Shown piece after piece: positions 55,819 to 63,506 of a stretch of 64,000 bases of DNA. Position 1 is the stretch's first letter. Each line of letters begins with the position of its first letter. The translations under genes were made by a program, and so were the position numbers. The DNA comes from Streptomycetaceae bacterium (GTDB lineage Bacteria > Actinomycetota > Actinomycetes > Nanopelagicales > Nanopelagicaceae): positions 124,001 through 188,000 of the forward strand of contig JAIXXJ010000019.1 in assembly GCA_027490815.1 (NCBI GenBank), read 5' to 3'. The notes beneath the pieces are model-generated. The model ran no database searches, had not been told where the DNA came from, and worked only from the letters and a program-made list of their open reading frames with translations.

Positions 55819-56843
55819 GGTTAACTGCAGAGACCAAAAGAGTTCTCTTAGCCCTTGTTTTAATCGCCGCGCTCACGCTTGGTCTTTTTTCCATTCGGTC
55901 ACAGAACTCTTCGGCCCCAGATTATCCGTACGCTCAAATTGTAGAAGGATCCCCGGAAGTAATCATTGAGATACCCAATGGAGCAAGTGGTTCACAGGTT
56001 GCGCAGATTCTTTTTGAAAATGGCGTTGTGAAATCAGTTGCCTCATATTTTCGAACCGCTGTGGGGGATCCAAGGTCAGAAAGAGTTGCCCCAGGTTCAC
56101 ATAGAGTAAATCTTCAAATTTCGGCAAAGCAGGCACTAGAGCAATTGTTGGATCCATCCAGAATACCTAATCTTTTAAAAGTTTTCGAAGGCGAGTGGAA
56201 GAGCGAAGTAGCTCAATCCTTGAAGGATTATGGTTTCAGTTCATCTGAAATCGAGCGAGCATTTCGCAGTGTGAAACTTCCAAAAGGTTTTTCCGATGTG
56301 GAAGGTTTGCTTTTCCCAGCCCAATACACGTTTGGAGAGTCGACAACTGCCCTAGAAGTTGTGCAGGCAATGATTGACCGCTTCACGACCGATGAATCAG
56401 CTCAACGAATTCTAAATTCTAATGGCACTTTTACAGCTCAAGAACTCTTAACGATCGCTTCCATAGTTCAGGCCGAGGGTGAGACTAAAGCATTCACGAA
56501 GGTGGCAAGAGTTATTTTTAATCGTCTAGAAATTGGAATGCCACTTCAGATGGATTCAACTGTTCACTATGTAAAAAAGTCCAGAGGCAACATATTCCTA
56601 AGTACTAAGTCAACGTTTCTCAAGTCTGCATACAACACCTACAGAAATCGCGGACTACCACCAGGACCGATAGGTAATCCTGGCAGCCTTGCAATGTCGG
56701 CAGCTCTTTCACCAGAGAGTGGAAAGTGGCTATATTTTGTAACCGTTGCCCCGCAGGATACGAGATTCACGGCATCCTTCGATGAATTTAACATTTGGAA
56801 AGCTCTCTACATAAAGAATAGAAAGGCAGGGCTTTTCCAATGA
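55815..56843 (+). CDS. mltG: endolytic murein transglycosylase MltG
   Basis: Membrane-anchored YceG-like lytic transglycosylase that cuts nascent peptidoglycan strands. 342 residues: one N-terminal helix (VLLALVLIAALTLGLFSI), a LysM-like subdomain around VIIEIPNGASGSQVA, and the catalytic domain with IASIVQAEGE (the catalytic Glu), RVIFNRLEIGMPLQMDSTVHY, and NTYRNRGLPPGPIGNPG. It overlaps both neighbours by 4 bp. Confidence 0.94.
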   Translation: MRLTAETKRVLLALVLIAALTLGLFSIRSQNSSAPDYPYAQIVEGSPEVIIEIPNGASGSQVAQILFENGVVKSVASYFRTAVGDPRSERVAPGSHRVNLQISAKQALEQLLDPSRIPNLLKVFEGEWKSEVAQSLKDYGFSSSEIERAFRSVKLPKGFSDVEGLLFPAQYTFGESTTALEVVQAMIDRFTTDESAQRILNSNGTFTAQELLTIASIVQAEGETKAFTKVARVIFNRLEIGMPLQMDSTVHYVKKSRGNIFLSTKSTFLKSAYNTYRNRGLPPGPIGNPGSLAMSAALSPESGKWLYFVTVAPQDTRFTASFDEFNIWKALYIKNRKAGLFQ

Positions 56844-57670
56844 TAAGAGGCGCAGTTCTCGGATCGCCCATTTCGCATTCATTAAGTCCACAACTTCATA
56901 ACGTTGCATATGATTTTCTAAAGATTCATGCCGAGTACACGCGCCATGAAGTTGAATCCGGAGATCTTCCGAAGTTTCTGTCACTACATCCAGAATTAAA
57001 CTCACTTTCACTTACAATGCCACTTAAGGAAGAAGCATTAAAAATTGCAGATGCGATATCACCGATTTCAAACCAGATAAAAAGTGGAAACACTTTAAGT
57101 AAAAGAGACGATAAGTGGAGCCTTACGAGTACGGACGTTGAAGGATTTCAGATGGCACTTGCTGCCAATGATGTTAAATTGAATGACTCGGTAGTTATAA
57201 TTGGTTCAGGTGCGACAGCTCGCGCAGTTGCTGCTGCGATCGATTTGGATAATAGTATTCAAAACCGACAGATTCACATTGTCCACAGGAATCCCGATCG
57301 AGAGTCAGATATGCGCCAAGCCGCCCCATCCTCTGATTTGATTTTTCACGGTTGGGATTCAAGCAAGTTGCTTAATGAGGTTAGTTTGATAGTTAATACA
57401 ACCCCTGCCCGGGCCGCAGATGTTTTTTGTGCTGATCTTCAAAAGCCTGTGGGTGTTTATTTCGAAGCACTCTATAACCCTTGGCCTACCGCACTTTTTA
57501 AGAAGTTTAGTGATTTGGGCCAACGGACGATTGATGGAATTGAGCTGCTCGTGCATCAAGGTATTTCACAGATTGAAATATTTTCAGGAGTTAAAGTTGA
57601 TCGCAAAGCATTATCGCAAGTTATGAGAAGCAGAGCAATAGAGCTTTTGACGCAATCCACACAGGGATAA
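56840..57670 (+). CDS. aroE: shikimate dehydrogenase
   Basis: NADPH-dependent reduction of 3-dehydroshikimate to shikimate. 276 residues: substrate-site GSPISHSLSPQLHN with the paired Ser, MPLKEEAL with the catalytic Lys (usual form MPxK), the cofactor motif IIGSGATARAVAAA, and a C-terminal GIELLVHQG. It stands upstream of the aroC-aroK-aroB-aroQ cluster, separated by the A24 peptidase gene, the same order as mycobacteria. Confidence 0.94.
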   Translation: MIRGAVLGSPISHSLSPQLHNVAYDFLKIHAEYTRHEVESGDLPKFLSLHPELNSLSLTMPLKEEALKIADAISPISNQIKSGNTLSKRDDKWSLTSTDVEGFQMALAANDVKLNDSVVIIGSGATARAVAAAIDLDNSIQNRQIHIVHRNPDRESDMRQAAPSSDLIFHGWDSSKLLNEVSLIVNTTPARAADVFCADLQKPVGVYFEALYNPWPTALFKKFSDLGQRTIDGIELLVHQGISQIEIFSGVKVDRKALSQVMRSRAIELLTQSTQG

Positions 57671-57689
57671 CTCTTTATCCCAAAAAGAC

Positions 57690-57701
57690 TATGTTGGGTA
57701 G
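57690..57701 (+). promoter_or_regulatory. leaderless promoter of the A24 peptidase gene
   Basis: TATGTT (57690-57695) ends 6 nt before ATG 57702, in the 31-bp gap after aroE. Confidence 0.45.
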
Positions 57702-58112
57702 ATGCTTTTTCTTTGGTCAGTTTTTTGGCTATTTTCGTTTCCAATCATGGTACGAGATCTTGACTCACAACGTATTCCGAACGTTTATCTCAAGGTTTTA
57801 GCAGTCCCAACTTTTCTTGTTCTGATAGTTGATGGAATTGGGCCCTTGCTTAATCTCCTCATTTTGTTTCTTGTTCTAGTTTCCACAGTATTCTTGGGTG
57901 TAGGAATGGGTGATGTTAAATTGCTTGCTCTGTCATTCATGATATTTAACTCACAAATGAATTTTTCGATCCTTGTTTTTCTCTCACTATTGTTTACCTG
58001 TGCATTTGCTCATTTACTGATCCATGGTCTCGTAACCCGGCAAATGCCACAACGAATAGCCCTTGCACCGAGTATTTTCCTAGCCTTTGCACTCTATTTT
58101 GCAGCGAGATGA
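57702..58112 (+). CDS. minimal prepilin peptidase (A24 family)
   Basis: A 136-residue membrane protein with about four helices that corresponds to the peptidase half only of a type IV prepilin peptidase. The two active-site aspartates are Asp19 (in [10 protein letters not shown]) and Asp71 (in GVGMGDVKL, the GxGD motif). The N-terminal methyltransferase domain of PilD is missing, as in FlaK/TadV-like enzymes. No pilin, ATPase or other Tad gene lies nearby, so its target is unknown. A homologue sits at the same place (after aroE) in mycobacteria. Confidence 0.82.
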   Translation: MLFLWSVFWLFSFPIMVRDLDSQRIPNVYLKVLAVPTFLVLIVDGIGPLLNLLILFLVLVSTVFLGVGMGDVKLLALSFMIFNSQMNFSILVFLSLLFTCAFAHLLIHGLVTRQMPQRIALAPSIFLAFALYFAAR

Positions 58113-58137
58113 GCCTTGGATCTGCAAGAATAGGCAC

Positions 58138-59319
58138 ATGCGTTGGTTAACAGCTGGTGAATCACATGGTCAAGCTTTAAGTGCGATCGTAGAGGGGATC
58201 CCTGCTTCGGTTACCTTAACTACTGCTGATATAGATTTCCATCTTCGCCGCCGGCGTTTGGGTGTAGGAAGAGGCGCTCGACAAAACTTCGAGGCCGATA
58301 AAGTGACGATACTGGGTGGAGTAAGACTTGGCTTAACGCAAGGTGGGCCAATAGCTATTCAAATTGATAATTCAGAATGGCCTAAATGGGAAAAGGTGAT
58401 GTCGGCCGATCCCGTACCTGCCGAGGAAATTGAAAATTTAGCGCGCAACGCTCCATTAACACGACCGCGACCTGGACATGCAGATTTAGTGGGAATGCAA
58501 AAATATAATTTTGACGATGCTAGACCCATCTTAGAACGTGCGAGTGCGCGAGAGACAGCATCACGAGTTGCTTTAGGGGCGGTTGCGCGAAATTTCTTGG
58601 AGCAATCGGTTGGAATAAAAATTCTAAGTCACGTTTTATCTATAGGAACGGTTCGAGTTGAAGATGATGCGCCACTGCCATCGTCTTCGGATATGGATAG
58701 AGTTGATGCCGATCCAGTGAGATGTTCAGACTCTCAAACAAGCGCGAAAATGGTTGCTGAAATAGAGGCCGCACATCGTGATGGAGATACATTAGGTGGA
58801 GTTGTTGAAGTATTAGCTTTTAACATGCCTCCAGGTTTAGGTTCACATGTGCATTGGGATCGGCGTCTGGACGCACGATTAGCAGGAGCGATCATGGGTA
58901 TTCAGGCAATTAAAGGCGTGGAAGTCGGCGATGGTTTTCAAACTGCGACGCGACGCGGATCTGTTGCACATGATGAAATTGAGAAAAACAAAGCTGGTTC
59001 AATTGTTCGTCGAACTGATCGAGCCGGTGGGACCGAAGGTGGAATGTCTAATGGTGAAATCTTGCGAGTCAGAGCGGCAATGAAACCAATTTCTACCGTT
59101 CCAAAGGCCCTGGACACAGTGGATGTATCAACTGGCGAAGCTGCAAAGGCTATAAATCAGCGTTCAGATGTTTGCGCCGTTCCTGCAGCAGGTGTTGTTG
59201 CCGAGGCTATGGTTGCATTAGTCCTTGCTGAAGCCGTTCTGGAGAAGTTTGGTGGAGATTCAGTGTCAGAGACGCGTCGCAATTTTCAGTCATATATGGC
59301 TACGTTGAACTATAAGTAA
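58138..59319 (+). CDS. aroC: chorismate synthase
   Basis: FMNH2-dependent last step of the shikimate pathway. 393 residues with signatures [45 protein letters not shown] with [22 protein letters not shown], and the C-terminal [20 protein letters not shown] 58138 gives the canonical [11 protein letters not shown]; the upstream open frame (58087) overlaps the A24 gene and lacks similarity. Confidence 0.97.
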   Translation: MRWLTAGESHGQALSAIVEGIPASVTLTTADIDFHLRRRRLGVGRGARQNFEADKVTILGGVRLGLTQGGPIAIQIDNSEWPKWEKVMSADPVPAEEIENLARNAPLTRPRPGHADLVGMQKYNFDDARPILERASARETASRVALGAVARNFLEQSVGIKILSHVLSIGTVRVEDDAPLPSSSDMDRVDADPVRCSDSQTSAKMVAEIEAAHRDGDTLGGVVEVLAFNMPPGLGSHVHWDRRLDARLAGAIMGIQAIKGVEVGDGFQTATRRGSVAHDEIEKNKAGSIVRRTDRAGGTEGGMSNGEILRVRAAMKPISTVPKALDTVDVSTGEAAKAINQRSDVCAVPAAGVVAEAMVALVLAEAVLEKFGGDSVSETRRNFQSYMATLNYK

Positions 59320-59324
59320 TTTCA

Positions 59325-59840
59325 ATGAAATCGATAGTTTTGATAGGCCCGCCAGGAAGTGGAAAAAGCACAGTTGGCAGGGCCTTATCACGCCGGCTGA
59401 AATTATCCTTTTTTGATACAGACTCAATGATTGAAGAGAAATCGCAAAAGAAGATTGGGGAAATCTTCGTTGATGAAGGCGAAGATGCTTTTCGTAATCT
59501 CGAGTACATCGTTTTGCAAGAAGTTCTACTGTTGCCCAATTGCGTTATTAGTCTTGGAGGCGGCGCACCGATTAAAGAGCAGTCTCAAGCGTTGATCACG
59601 AATTCAAATGTGTTTGTGGTTTTTCTCGACATATCATTGGCATCAGCGGCGCCTCGAGTTGGTTTTAGTAGAGATCGTCCTTTACTGCTTGGAAATCCTA
59701 GGGCGCAGTGGCAGGCACTAAATGAGATTCGAAGACCCATTTACCAGTCTCTAGCCGCGATGAGTATTAAAGTTGATGATATGAATATCGAGGATATTGT
59801 GAGTCAAATTGTGCCAACATTTGAAGCGGTGGCAAATTGA
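59325..59840 (+). CDS. aroK: shikimate kinase
   Basis: 171-residue P-loop kinase: Walker A GPPGSGKST, substrate-site FFDTDSMIEE with Asp, the DEGEDAFRNLE block, LGGGAP, and the RDRPLL lid. It lies 5 bp after aroC and overlaps aroB by 4 bp. Confidence 0.96.
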   Translation: MKSIVLIGPPGSGKSTVGRALSRRLKLSFFDTDSMIEEKSQKKIGEIFVDEGEDAFRNLEYIVLQEVLLLPNCVISLGGGAPIKEQSQALITNSNVFVVFLDISLASAAPRVGFSRDRPLLLGNPRAQWQALNEIRRPIYQSLAAMSIKVDDMNIEDIVSQIVPTFEAVAN

Positions 59841-60892
59841 AGAAACTATCCGTTAAGGCCGAACATGAGTATGAAATTAAAATCGATGTTGAGTGGAAAA
59901 ACGAGATTGCGGTTTTAATGAAAGGGCGAAGTAAAACCGCCTTCATCACTTCTTCATCGTTTTCTCCAGATCTTGGGGAACTTCTAAACTTAGATTCAGA
60001 GGCACATCAATTTGCAGTTCCAGATGGTGAAGCAGGTAAATCATTTCAAACACTCAATTCCATTTGGAATTGGTTGGGCGCTGCAGGATTTACTCGGAAC
60101 GATTTAATCGTTGCAATAGGTGGGGGAGCACTTACTGATCTCTCCGGATTTGCAGCCGCAACTTGGCTTAGAGGTATTGATTGGGTAGCTGTCCCTACTT
60201 CATTGGCGGGAATGGTCGATGCTGCAATAGGCGGAAAAACTGCCATTAACTCGGACTACGGAAAAAACTTGATTGGATCTTTTCATTCACCGGTTGCAGT
60301 GGTCATCGATCCTATTTGGTTGAAGACGCTCTCTGATAGGGATTTCTCTGCAGGAATGGCAGAGGTCATCAAATGTGGCTTTATTGCAGATCCAAAAATT
60401 CTTGAGATCGCATCCGGCGTAGCATTGGAACAGCTTCGTGCAGATGATTCAAAGGTTGTGGATCTTGTTTATCGGGCAGCAAAAGTTAAAGCTGAAGTTG
60501 TGTCGGTAGATTTTAGGGAGAGTTTTGCTCGCGAAATTCTTAACTATGGTCACACATTGGGACACGCAGTTGAGATTCATTCCAAGTTTAAGCTTCGCCA
60601 TGGTGAAGCTGTATCTATTGGCCTTGTCTATGCTGCAGAGTTGGCATCTGCTCGATCGCTAATCTCTTCAGACGTAGTTGCAATGCACAGGGATTTGCTG
60701 TCAAACTTGAATCTGCCAATAACCTACGATCACGCAGCCTGGGCTACTTTGAGGCCGATCTTGGCACTTGATAAGAAATCAAGAGGAGCAACTATTCGGT
60801 TCGTTACTCTCACTGGTTTAGGGGCAACATCGCGTCTTGAAGATTTCACCTCCGATGAACTGGATGCAGCTTATGAGAGAATTTCGTCATGA
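59837..60892 (+). CDS. aroB: 3-dehydroquinate synthase
   Basis: NAD+- and metal-dependent enzyme making 3-dehydroquinate from DAHP. 351 residues with the NAD site IAIGGGALTDLSGFAAATWLRG-type block (here VAIGGGALTDLSGF), PTSLAGMVDAAIGGKTAIN, and metal ligands in GMAEVIKCG, REILNYGHTLGHAVE and LRHGEAVSIG. Start is TTG 59837, overlapping the aroK stop as TTGA, which couples translation. Confidence 0.96.
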   Translation: MKKLSVKAEHEYEIKIDVEWKNEIAVLMKGRSKTAFITSSSFSPDLGELLNLDSEAHQFAVPDGEAGKSFQTLNSIWNWLGAAGFTRNDLIVAIGGGALTDLSGFAAATWLRGIDWVAVPTSLAGMVDAAIGGKTAINSDYGKNLIGSFHSPVAVVIDPIWLKTLSDRDFSAGMAEVIKCGFIADPKILEIASGVALEQLRADDSKVVDLVYRAAKVKAEVVSVDFRESFAREILNYGHTLGHAVEIHSKFKLRHGEAVSIGLVYAAELASARSLISSDVVAMHRDLLSNLNLPITYDHAAWATLRPILALDKKSRGATIRFVTLTGLGATSRLEDFTSDELDAAYERISS

Positions 60893-61323
60893 AGATTCTT
60901 GTATTAAACGGTCCCAATCTTGCACGCCTTGATATACGTGATTCTTCCATGTACGGAGACCTTAACTACAGTGAATTAAAATCAATGATTGAGATCGCTG
61001 CAACAAAGCATGGTTTTCAGGCCGATGTACGTCAAAGTGATGACGAGGCAACAATCATTGGATGGTTACATGAGGCCGCCGATACGAATAGGCCAGTAAT
61101 TATTAATCCGGCGGCATTTACTCACTATTCATACGCCATTCGAGACGCTGCTGAACTAGTCAAGGCCCCTTTGATTGAAGTTCACTTGTCCAATCCGCTA
61201 GCTCGAGAAGAGTTTCGCCACACTTCAGTAATTTCTGGTGTTGCAAATGGAACGATCGGGGGCTTTGGTCCAAATTCATATGTTTTGGCGATAATTGCCC
61301 TCACAAACTTGATTTCTAGGTAG
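60889..61323 (+). CDS. aroQ: 3-dehydroquinate dehydratase, type II
   Basis: 144-residue type II dehydroquinase, forming a dodecamer in relatives. NGPNLARLDIRDSSMYG differs slightly from the usual NxLGxREPxxYG (Asp for Gly at one position) but keeps Asn, Arg and Tyr. INPAAFTHYSYAIRDA holds the catalytic His region and VHLSNPLAREEFRHTSVIS the substrate loop. It closes aroC-aroK-aroB-aroQ. Confidence 0.95.
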   Translation: MKILVLNGPNLARLDIRDSSMYGDLNYSELKSMIEIAATKHGFQADVRQSDDEATIIGWLHEAADTNRPVIINPAAFTHYSYAIRDAAELVKAPLIEVHLSNPLAREEFRHTSVISGVANGTIGGFGPNSYVLAIIALTNLISR

Positions 61324-61347
61324 TACGAAACAGTCATTAACTGCAGG

Positions 61348-61353
61348 TATCCT
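61348..61353 (+). promoter_or_regulatory. -10 element of the efp-nusB promoter
   Basis: TATCCT lies 49 nt before the efp GTG, giving a leader of about 40-45 nt with GGAGAAGAA. No clear -35 element. Confidence 0.35.
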
Positions 61354-61402
61354 TAACCCTTCGAGATGACAAAAATGAGAGTAAAGAGCGGGTGGAGAAG
61401 AA

Positions 61403-61963
61403 GTGTCAACAACGAATGATTTAAAAAATGGAATGTGCCTTGACATAGAAGGTCAGCTATGGACTGTTGTTGAATTTCAGCACGTAAAGCCAGGTAAAGG
61501 TCCAGCTTTCGTTCGCACTAAGTTGAAGTCTGTTCTTTCAGGGAAAGTTGTAGATCGAACATATAACGCTGGAGTCAAGGTTGATGTAGCAATACTTGAA
61601 AAACGTGAAATGCAGTATCTCTATAAAGAGGGTGATGATTTCGTTTTCATGGATACTAAAACCTATGATCAGATGACTATTTCACAAGCAACTGTTGGGG
61701 ATGCAGCAAATTACATGCTTGAAAATACCGAGGCAATCGTTGCAGTAAACGAGGGCAACCCTTTGTACATCGAGCTTGCTGCATCTGTTCCTCTTAAAAT
61801 TACCTACACAGAGCCAGGCATACAAGGTGATCGATCCTCGGGTGGTACTAAGCCAGCCACTGTAGAGACTGGAATCGAAGTAGCTGTCCCACTTTTTATC
61901 AAGCAGGATGAAGTTATCTTGGTTGACACTCGCGATGGGTCATACCAAGGTCGCGCTAGCTAG
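61403..61963 (+). CDS. efp: translation elongation factor P
   Basis: Relieves ribosome stalling at polyproline. 186 residues, three beta-barrel domains. The tip of domain I reads PGKGP (30-34, Lys32), the palindromic loop of the actinobacterial EF-P group reported to work without lysine modification in Corynebacterium; this agrees with the absence of epmA/epmB-like genes nearby. GTG start with GGAGAAGAA directly upstream. It overlaps nusB by one base. The polyproline-type linkers of the E2 protein in this window are possible clients. Confidence 0.97.
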   Translation: MSTTNDLKNGMCLDIEGQLWTVVEFQHVKPGKGPAFVRTKLKSVLSGKVVDRTYNAGVKVDVAILEKREMQYLYKEGDDFVFMDTKTYDQMTISQATVGDAANYMLENTEAIVAVNEGNPLYIELAASVPLKITYTEPGIQGDRSSGGTKPATVETGIEVAVPLFIKQDEVILVDTRDGSYQGRAS

Positions 61964-62385
61964 TGTCTGCACGTAGCAAGGCCCGCAAACAGGCGTTGGA
62001 TTTGTTATACGAATCCGATATCCGTGGCACTGATGCTTTGCAAACTTTAGAACAGCGGGATCTGCCAGAGGAAGGCCCATATGCCAGACCAATTCGCGAT
62101 TACACACGCGAACTCATATCGGGTGTTGTCGAAAATCGGCGCAAAATTGATGAATTGATCATGACCTATGCCCAGGGTTGGGACATGGATCGTTTGCCGG
62201 CAGTTGACAGAAACATTCTAAGAATTGGAATATTCGAAATTCTTTGGAGTACCGCCGTTCCAACGAGTGTGTCTATCGATGAAGCATTAAACCTAGCTAA
62301 AGAGTTGTCTAGTGATGAGTCATCAAAATACATCCACGGTGTACTGGGCAGAATTTCATCGCTCAAGGACTCTATTTCGATCTAG
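61963..62385 (+). CDS. nusB: transcription antitermination factor NusB
   Basis: All-helical RNA-binding protein of 140 residues that with NusE/S10 binds boxA of rRNA leaders. Family patterns: SARSKARKQALDLLYESD at the N-terminus, WDMDRLPAVDRNILRIGIFEIL and the closing VSIDEALNLAKEL with KYIHGVLGRI. GTG start overlaps the efp stop by one base; the 3' end overlaps convergent bldD by 14 bp. Confidence 0.96.
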   Translation: MSARSKARKQALDLLYESDIRGTDALQTLEQRDLPEEGPYARPIRDYTRELISGVVENRRKIDELIMTYAQGWDMDRLPAVDRNILRIGIFEILWSTAVPTSVSIDEALNLAKELSSDESSKYIHGVLGRISSLKDSISI

Positions 62386-62845
62386 GAACGCAGAAATCAT
62401 CTATACATGACTGAATTTCAGATCCAGTTAACCCTGTGAATAGAGACAGGTTTGTTATGTCAGTCGCCCGGATAGAGATTATCTCCCCATTCCAATCTCC
62501 TCTTAGTTTGGTAATTTCTCTTAATACCCGTGTGGTTTTCACAGACTCACGACGTGCACTTTGACCTATCTTTCTTAAGTCAACTGTGATTCGTATCGGT
62601 TCTACTCGCTCTGTTTTTTGGGTCAGTATTTCTGATGCTGGAAGTTCATAGACTCTGGCTATCTGTAGAAGTTTGGAAAGACTAATTTGTCTATCTCCTC
62701 TTTCGTAACTTCCTAGGGCAACGGCAGTGACTTCGCCCCCTGATTTTTGTTCAACATCGAGTAAGGTCAAGGATCTCTCCTCACGAACACGACGTAACCG
62801 TTGGCAAACCTTGTCAACTTCGTCTTGCGTATTTAGATTCTCCAT
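62372..62845 (-). CDS. bldD: BldD-like transcriptional regulator with c-di-GMP signature
   Basis: 157 residues: an N-terminal Cro/XRE helix-turn-helix (RLRRVREERSLTLLDVEQKS to SLSKLLQIARVYELPASEIL, with SYERGDR) and a C-terminal domain that keeps the c-di-GMP-binding pattern RxD-X8-RxxD as Arg115, Asp117, Arg126 and Asp129 (RGDWNGEIISIRATD; Streptomyces BldD has RGD...RQDD). Location between nusB and pyrR is the same as in Streptomyces. ATG 62845 is used; GTG 62854 is an alternative. In streptomycetes it represses development genes when bound to c-di-GMP; the target set here is unknown. Confidence 0.88.
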   Translation of the reverse strand: MENLNTQDEVDKVCQRLRRVREERSLTLLDVEQKSGGEVTAVALGSYERGDRQISLSKLLQIARVYELPASEILTQKTERVEPIRITVDLRKIGQSARRESVKTTRVLREITKLRGDWNGEIISIRATDITNLSLFTGLTGSEIQSCIDDFCVPRSK

Positions 62846-62885
62846 GCGAGCCACGGTAGTCGAGAAGTGCGGCGCGAGTTATGGC

Positions 62886-62894
62886 TTATCCACA
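62886..62894 (+). promoter_or_regulatory. perfect DnaA box in the bldD-pyrR gap
   Basis: TTATCCACA, the consensus DnaA 9-mer, lies 41 bp before the bldD start (opposite strand) and 17 nt upstream of the pyrR -10 element, i.e. over its -35 position. It is a single copy, so not an origin. Confidence 0.4.
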
Positions 62895-62911
62895 AGAACT
62901 TGCGAGGATGC

Positions 62912-62917
62912 TATAGT
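62912..62917 (+). promoter_or_regulatory. -10 element of the pyr operon promoter
   Basis: TATAGT, about 52 nt before the pyrR ATG, giving a leader of about 45 nt that contains the PyrR-binding hairpin. No good -35 hexamer is seen 17 nt upstream. Confidence 0.45.
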
Positions 62918-62938
62918 TCGCAGCGCATCCTTTAACAA

Positions 62939-62956
62939 CCCATCCAGAGAGGTGGG
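62939..62956 (+). promoter_or_regulatory. PyrR-binding RNA hairpin in the pyrR leader
   Basis: CCCATCC-AGAGA-GGTGGG folds into a stem with one bulged U (position 62943): C45-G51, C44-G52, A42-U53, C41-G54, C40-G55, C39-G56 (numbers within 629xx). The bases AUCCAGAGAGGU fit the PyrR-binding consensus RUCCNGNGAGGY. The ribosome-binding site AAAGGAG follows after one base, so PyrR-UMP bound here would block ribosomes, the mechanism described for Mycobacterium smegmatis. No intrinsic terminator follows, which argues against Bacillus-type attenuation. Confidence 0.75.
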
Positions 62957-62969
62957 AAAGGAGATTTAA

Positions 62970-63506
62970 ATGAACGTTGTCCTGTCCGCTGAGGATATTT
63001 CTCGCGCGTTAACCCGCATCTCACACGAAATATTAGAGCGCAATCATGGCTCAACAAATGTTGCTATACTTGGAATTCCAACTCGCGGTGCCCATCTGGC
63101 GCTACGAGTTGCAGAAATAATGGCAAAAATAGAGGGTACGAATATCCCTTGCGGAACACTCGATATAACTTTGCATCGAGATGATCTGAGGTTACGTCCT
63201 CCTCGAGCAATCATGCCAACGTTAATTCCTCAGTCGGGAATTGAAGGCAGAGATGTTGTTCTGATTGATGATGTCCTCTTTTCTGGTCGAACAATTCGAT
63301 CAGCACTAGATGCATTAGGTGAAGTTGGACGCCCAAAAACAGTTCAATTGGCCGTGCTTGTTGATCGTGGCCACCGGGAACTTCCAATTAAGGCCGATTT
63401 TGTTGGAAAGAATTTGCCTTCATCGTTAGATCAATCAGTTCGAGTATCGTTGACAGAGATAGATGGTCGCGATGAAGTTGTTATCGAGAGCCGGAAACAA
63501 CCATGA
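62970..63506 (+). CDS. pyrR: bifunctional pyr operon regulator / uracil phosphoribosyltransferase
   Basis: RNA-binding regulator of pyrimidine synthesis with PRTase fold, 178 residues. The PRPP motif is [18 protein letters not shown]; the N-terminal [19 protein letters not shown] and the [13 protein letters not shown] block with the basic RNA-binding patch match the family. AAAGGAG lies 6 nt before the ATG and immediately after the PyrR-binding hairpin. It overlaps pyrB by 4 bp. Confidence 0.97.
   Translation: MNVVLSAEDISRALTRISHEILERNHGSTNVAILGIPTRGAHLALRVAEIMAKIEGTNIPCGTLDITLHRDDLRLRPPRAIMPTLIPQSGIEGRDVVLIDDVLFSGRTIRSALDALGEVGRPKTVQLAVLVDRGHRELPIKADFVGKNLPSSLDQSVRVSLTEIDGRDEVVIESRKQP

Noticed and set aside
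62886-62894. Replication origin
   Set aside because: Only one DnaA box, no box cluster, no AT-rich unwinding region and no dnaA/dnaN nearby.
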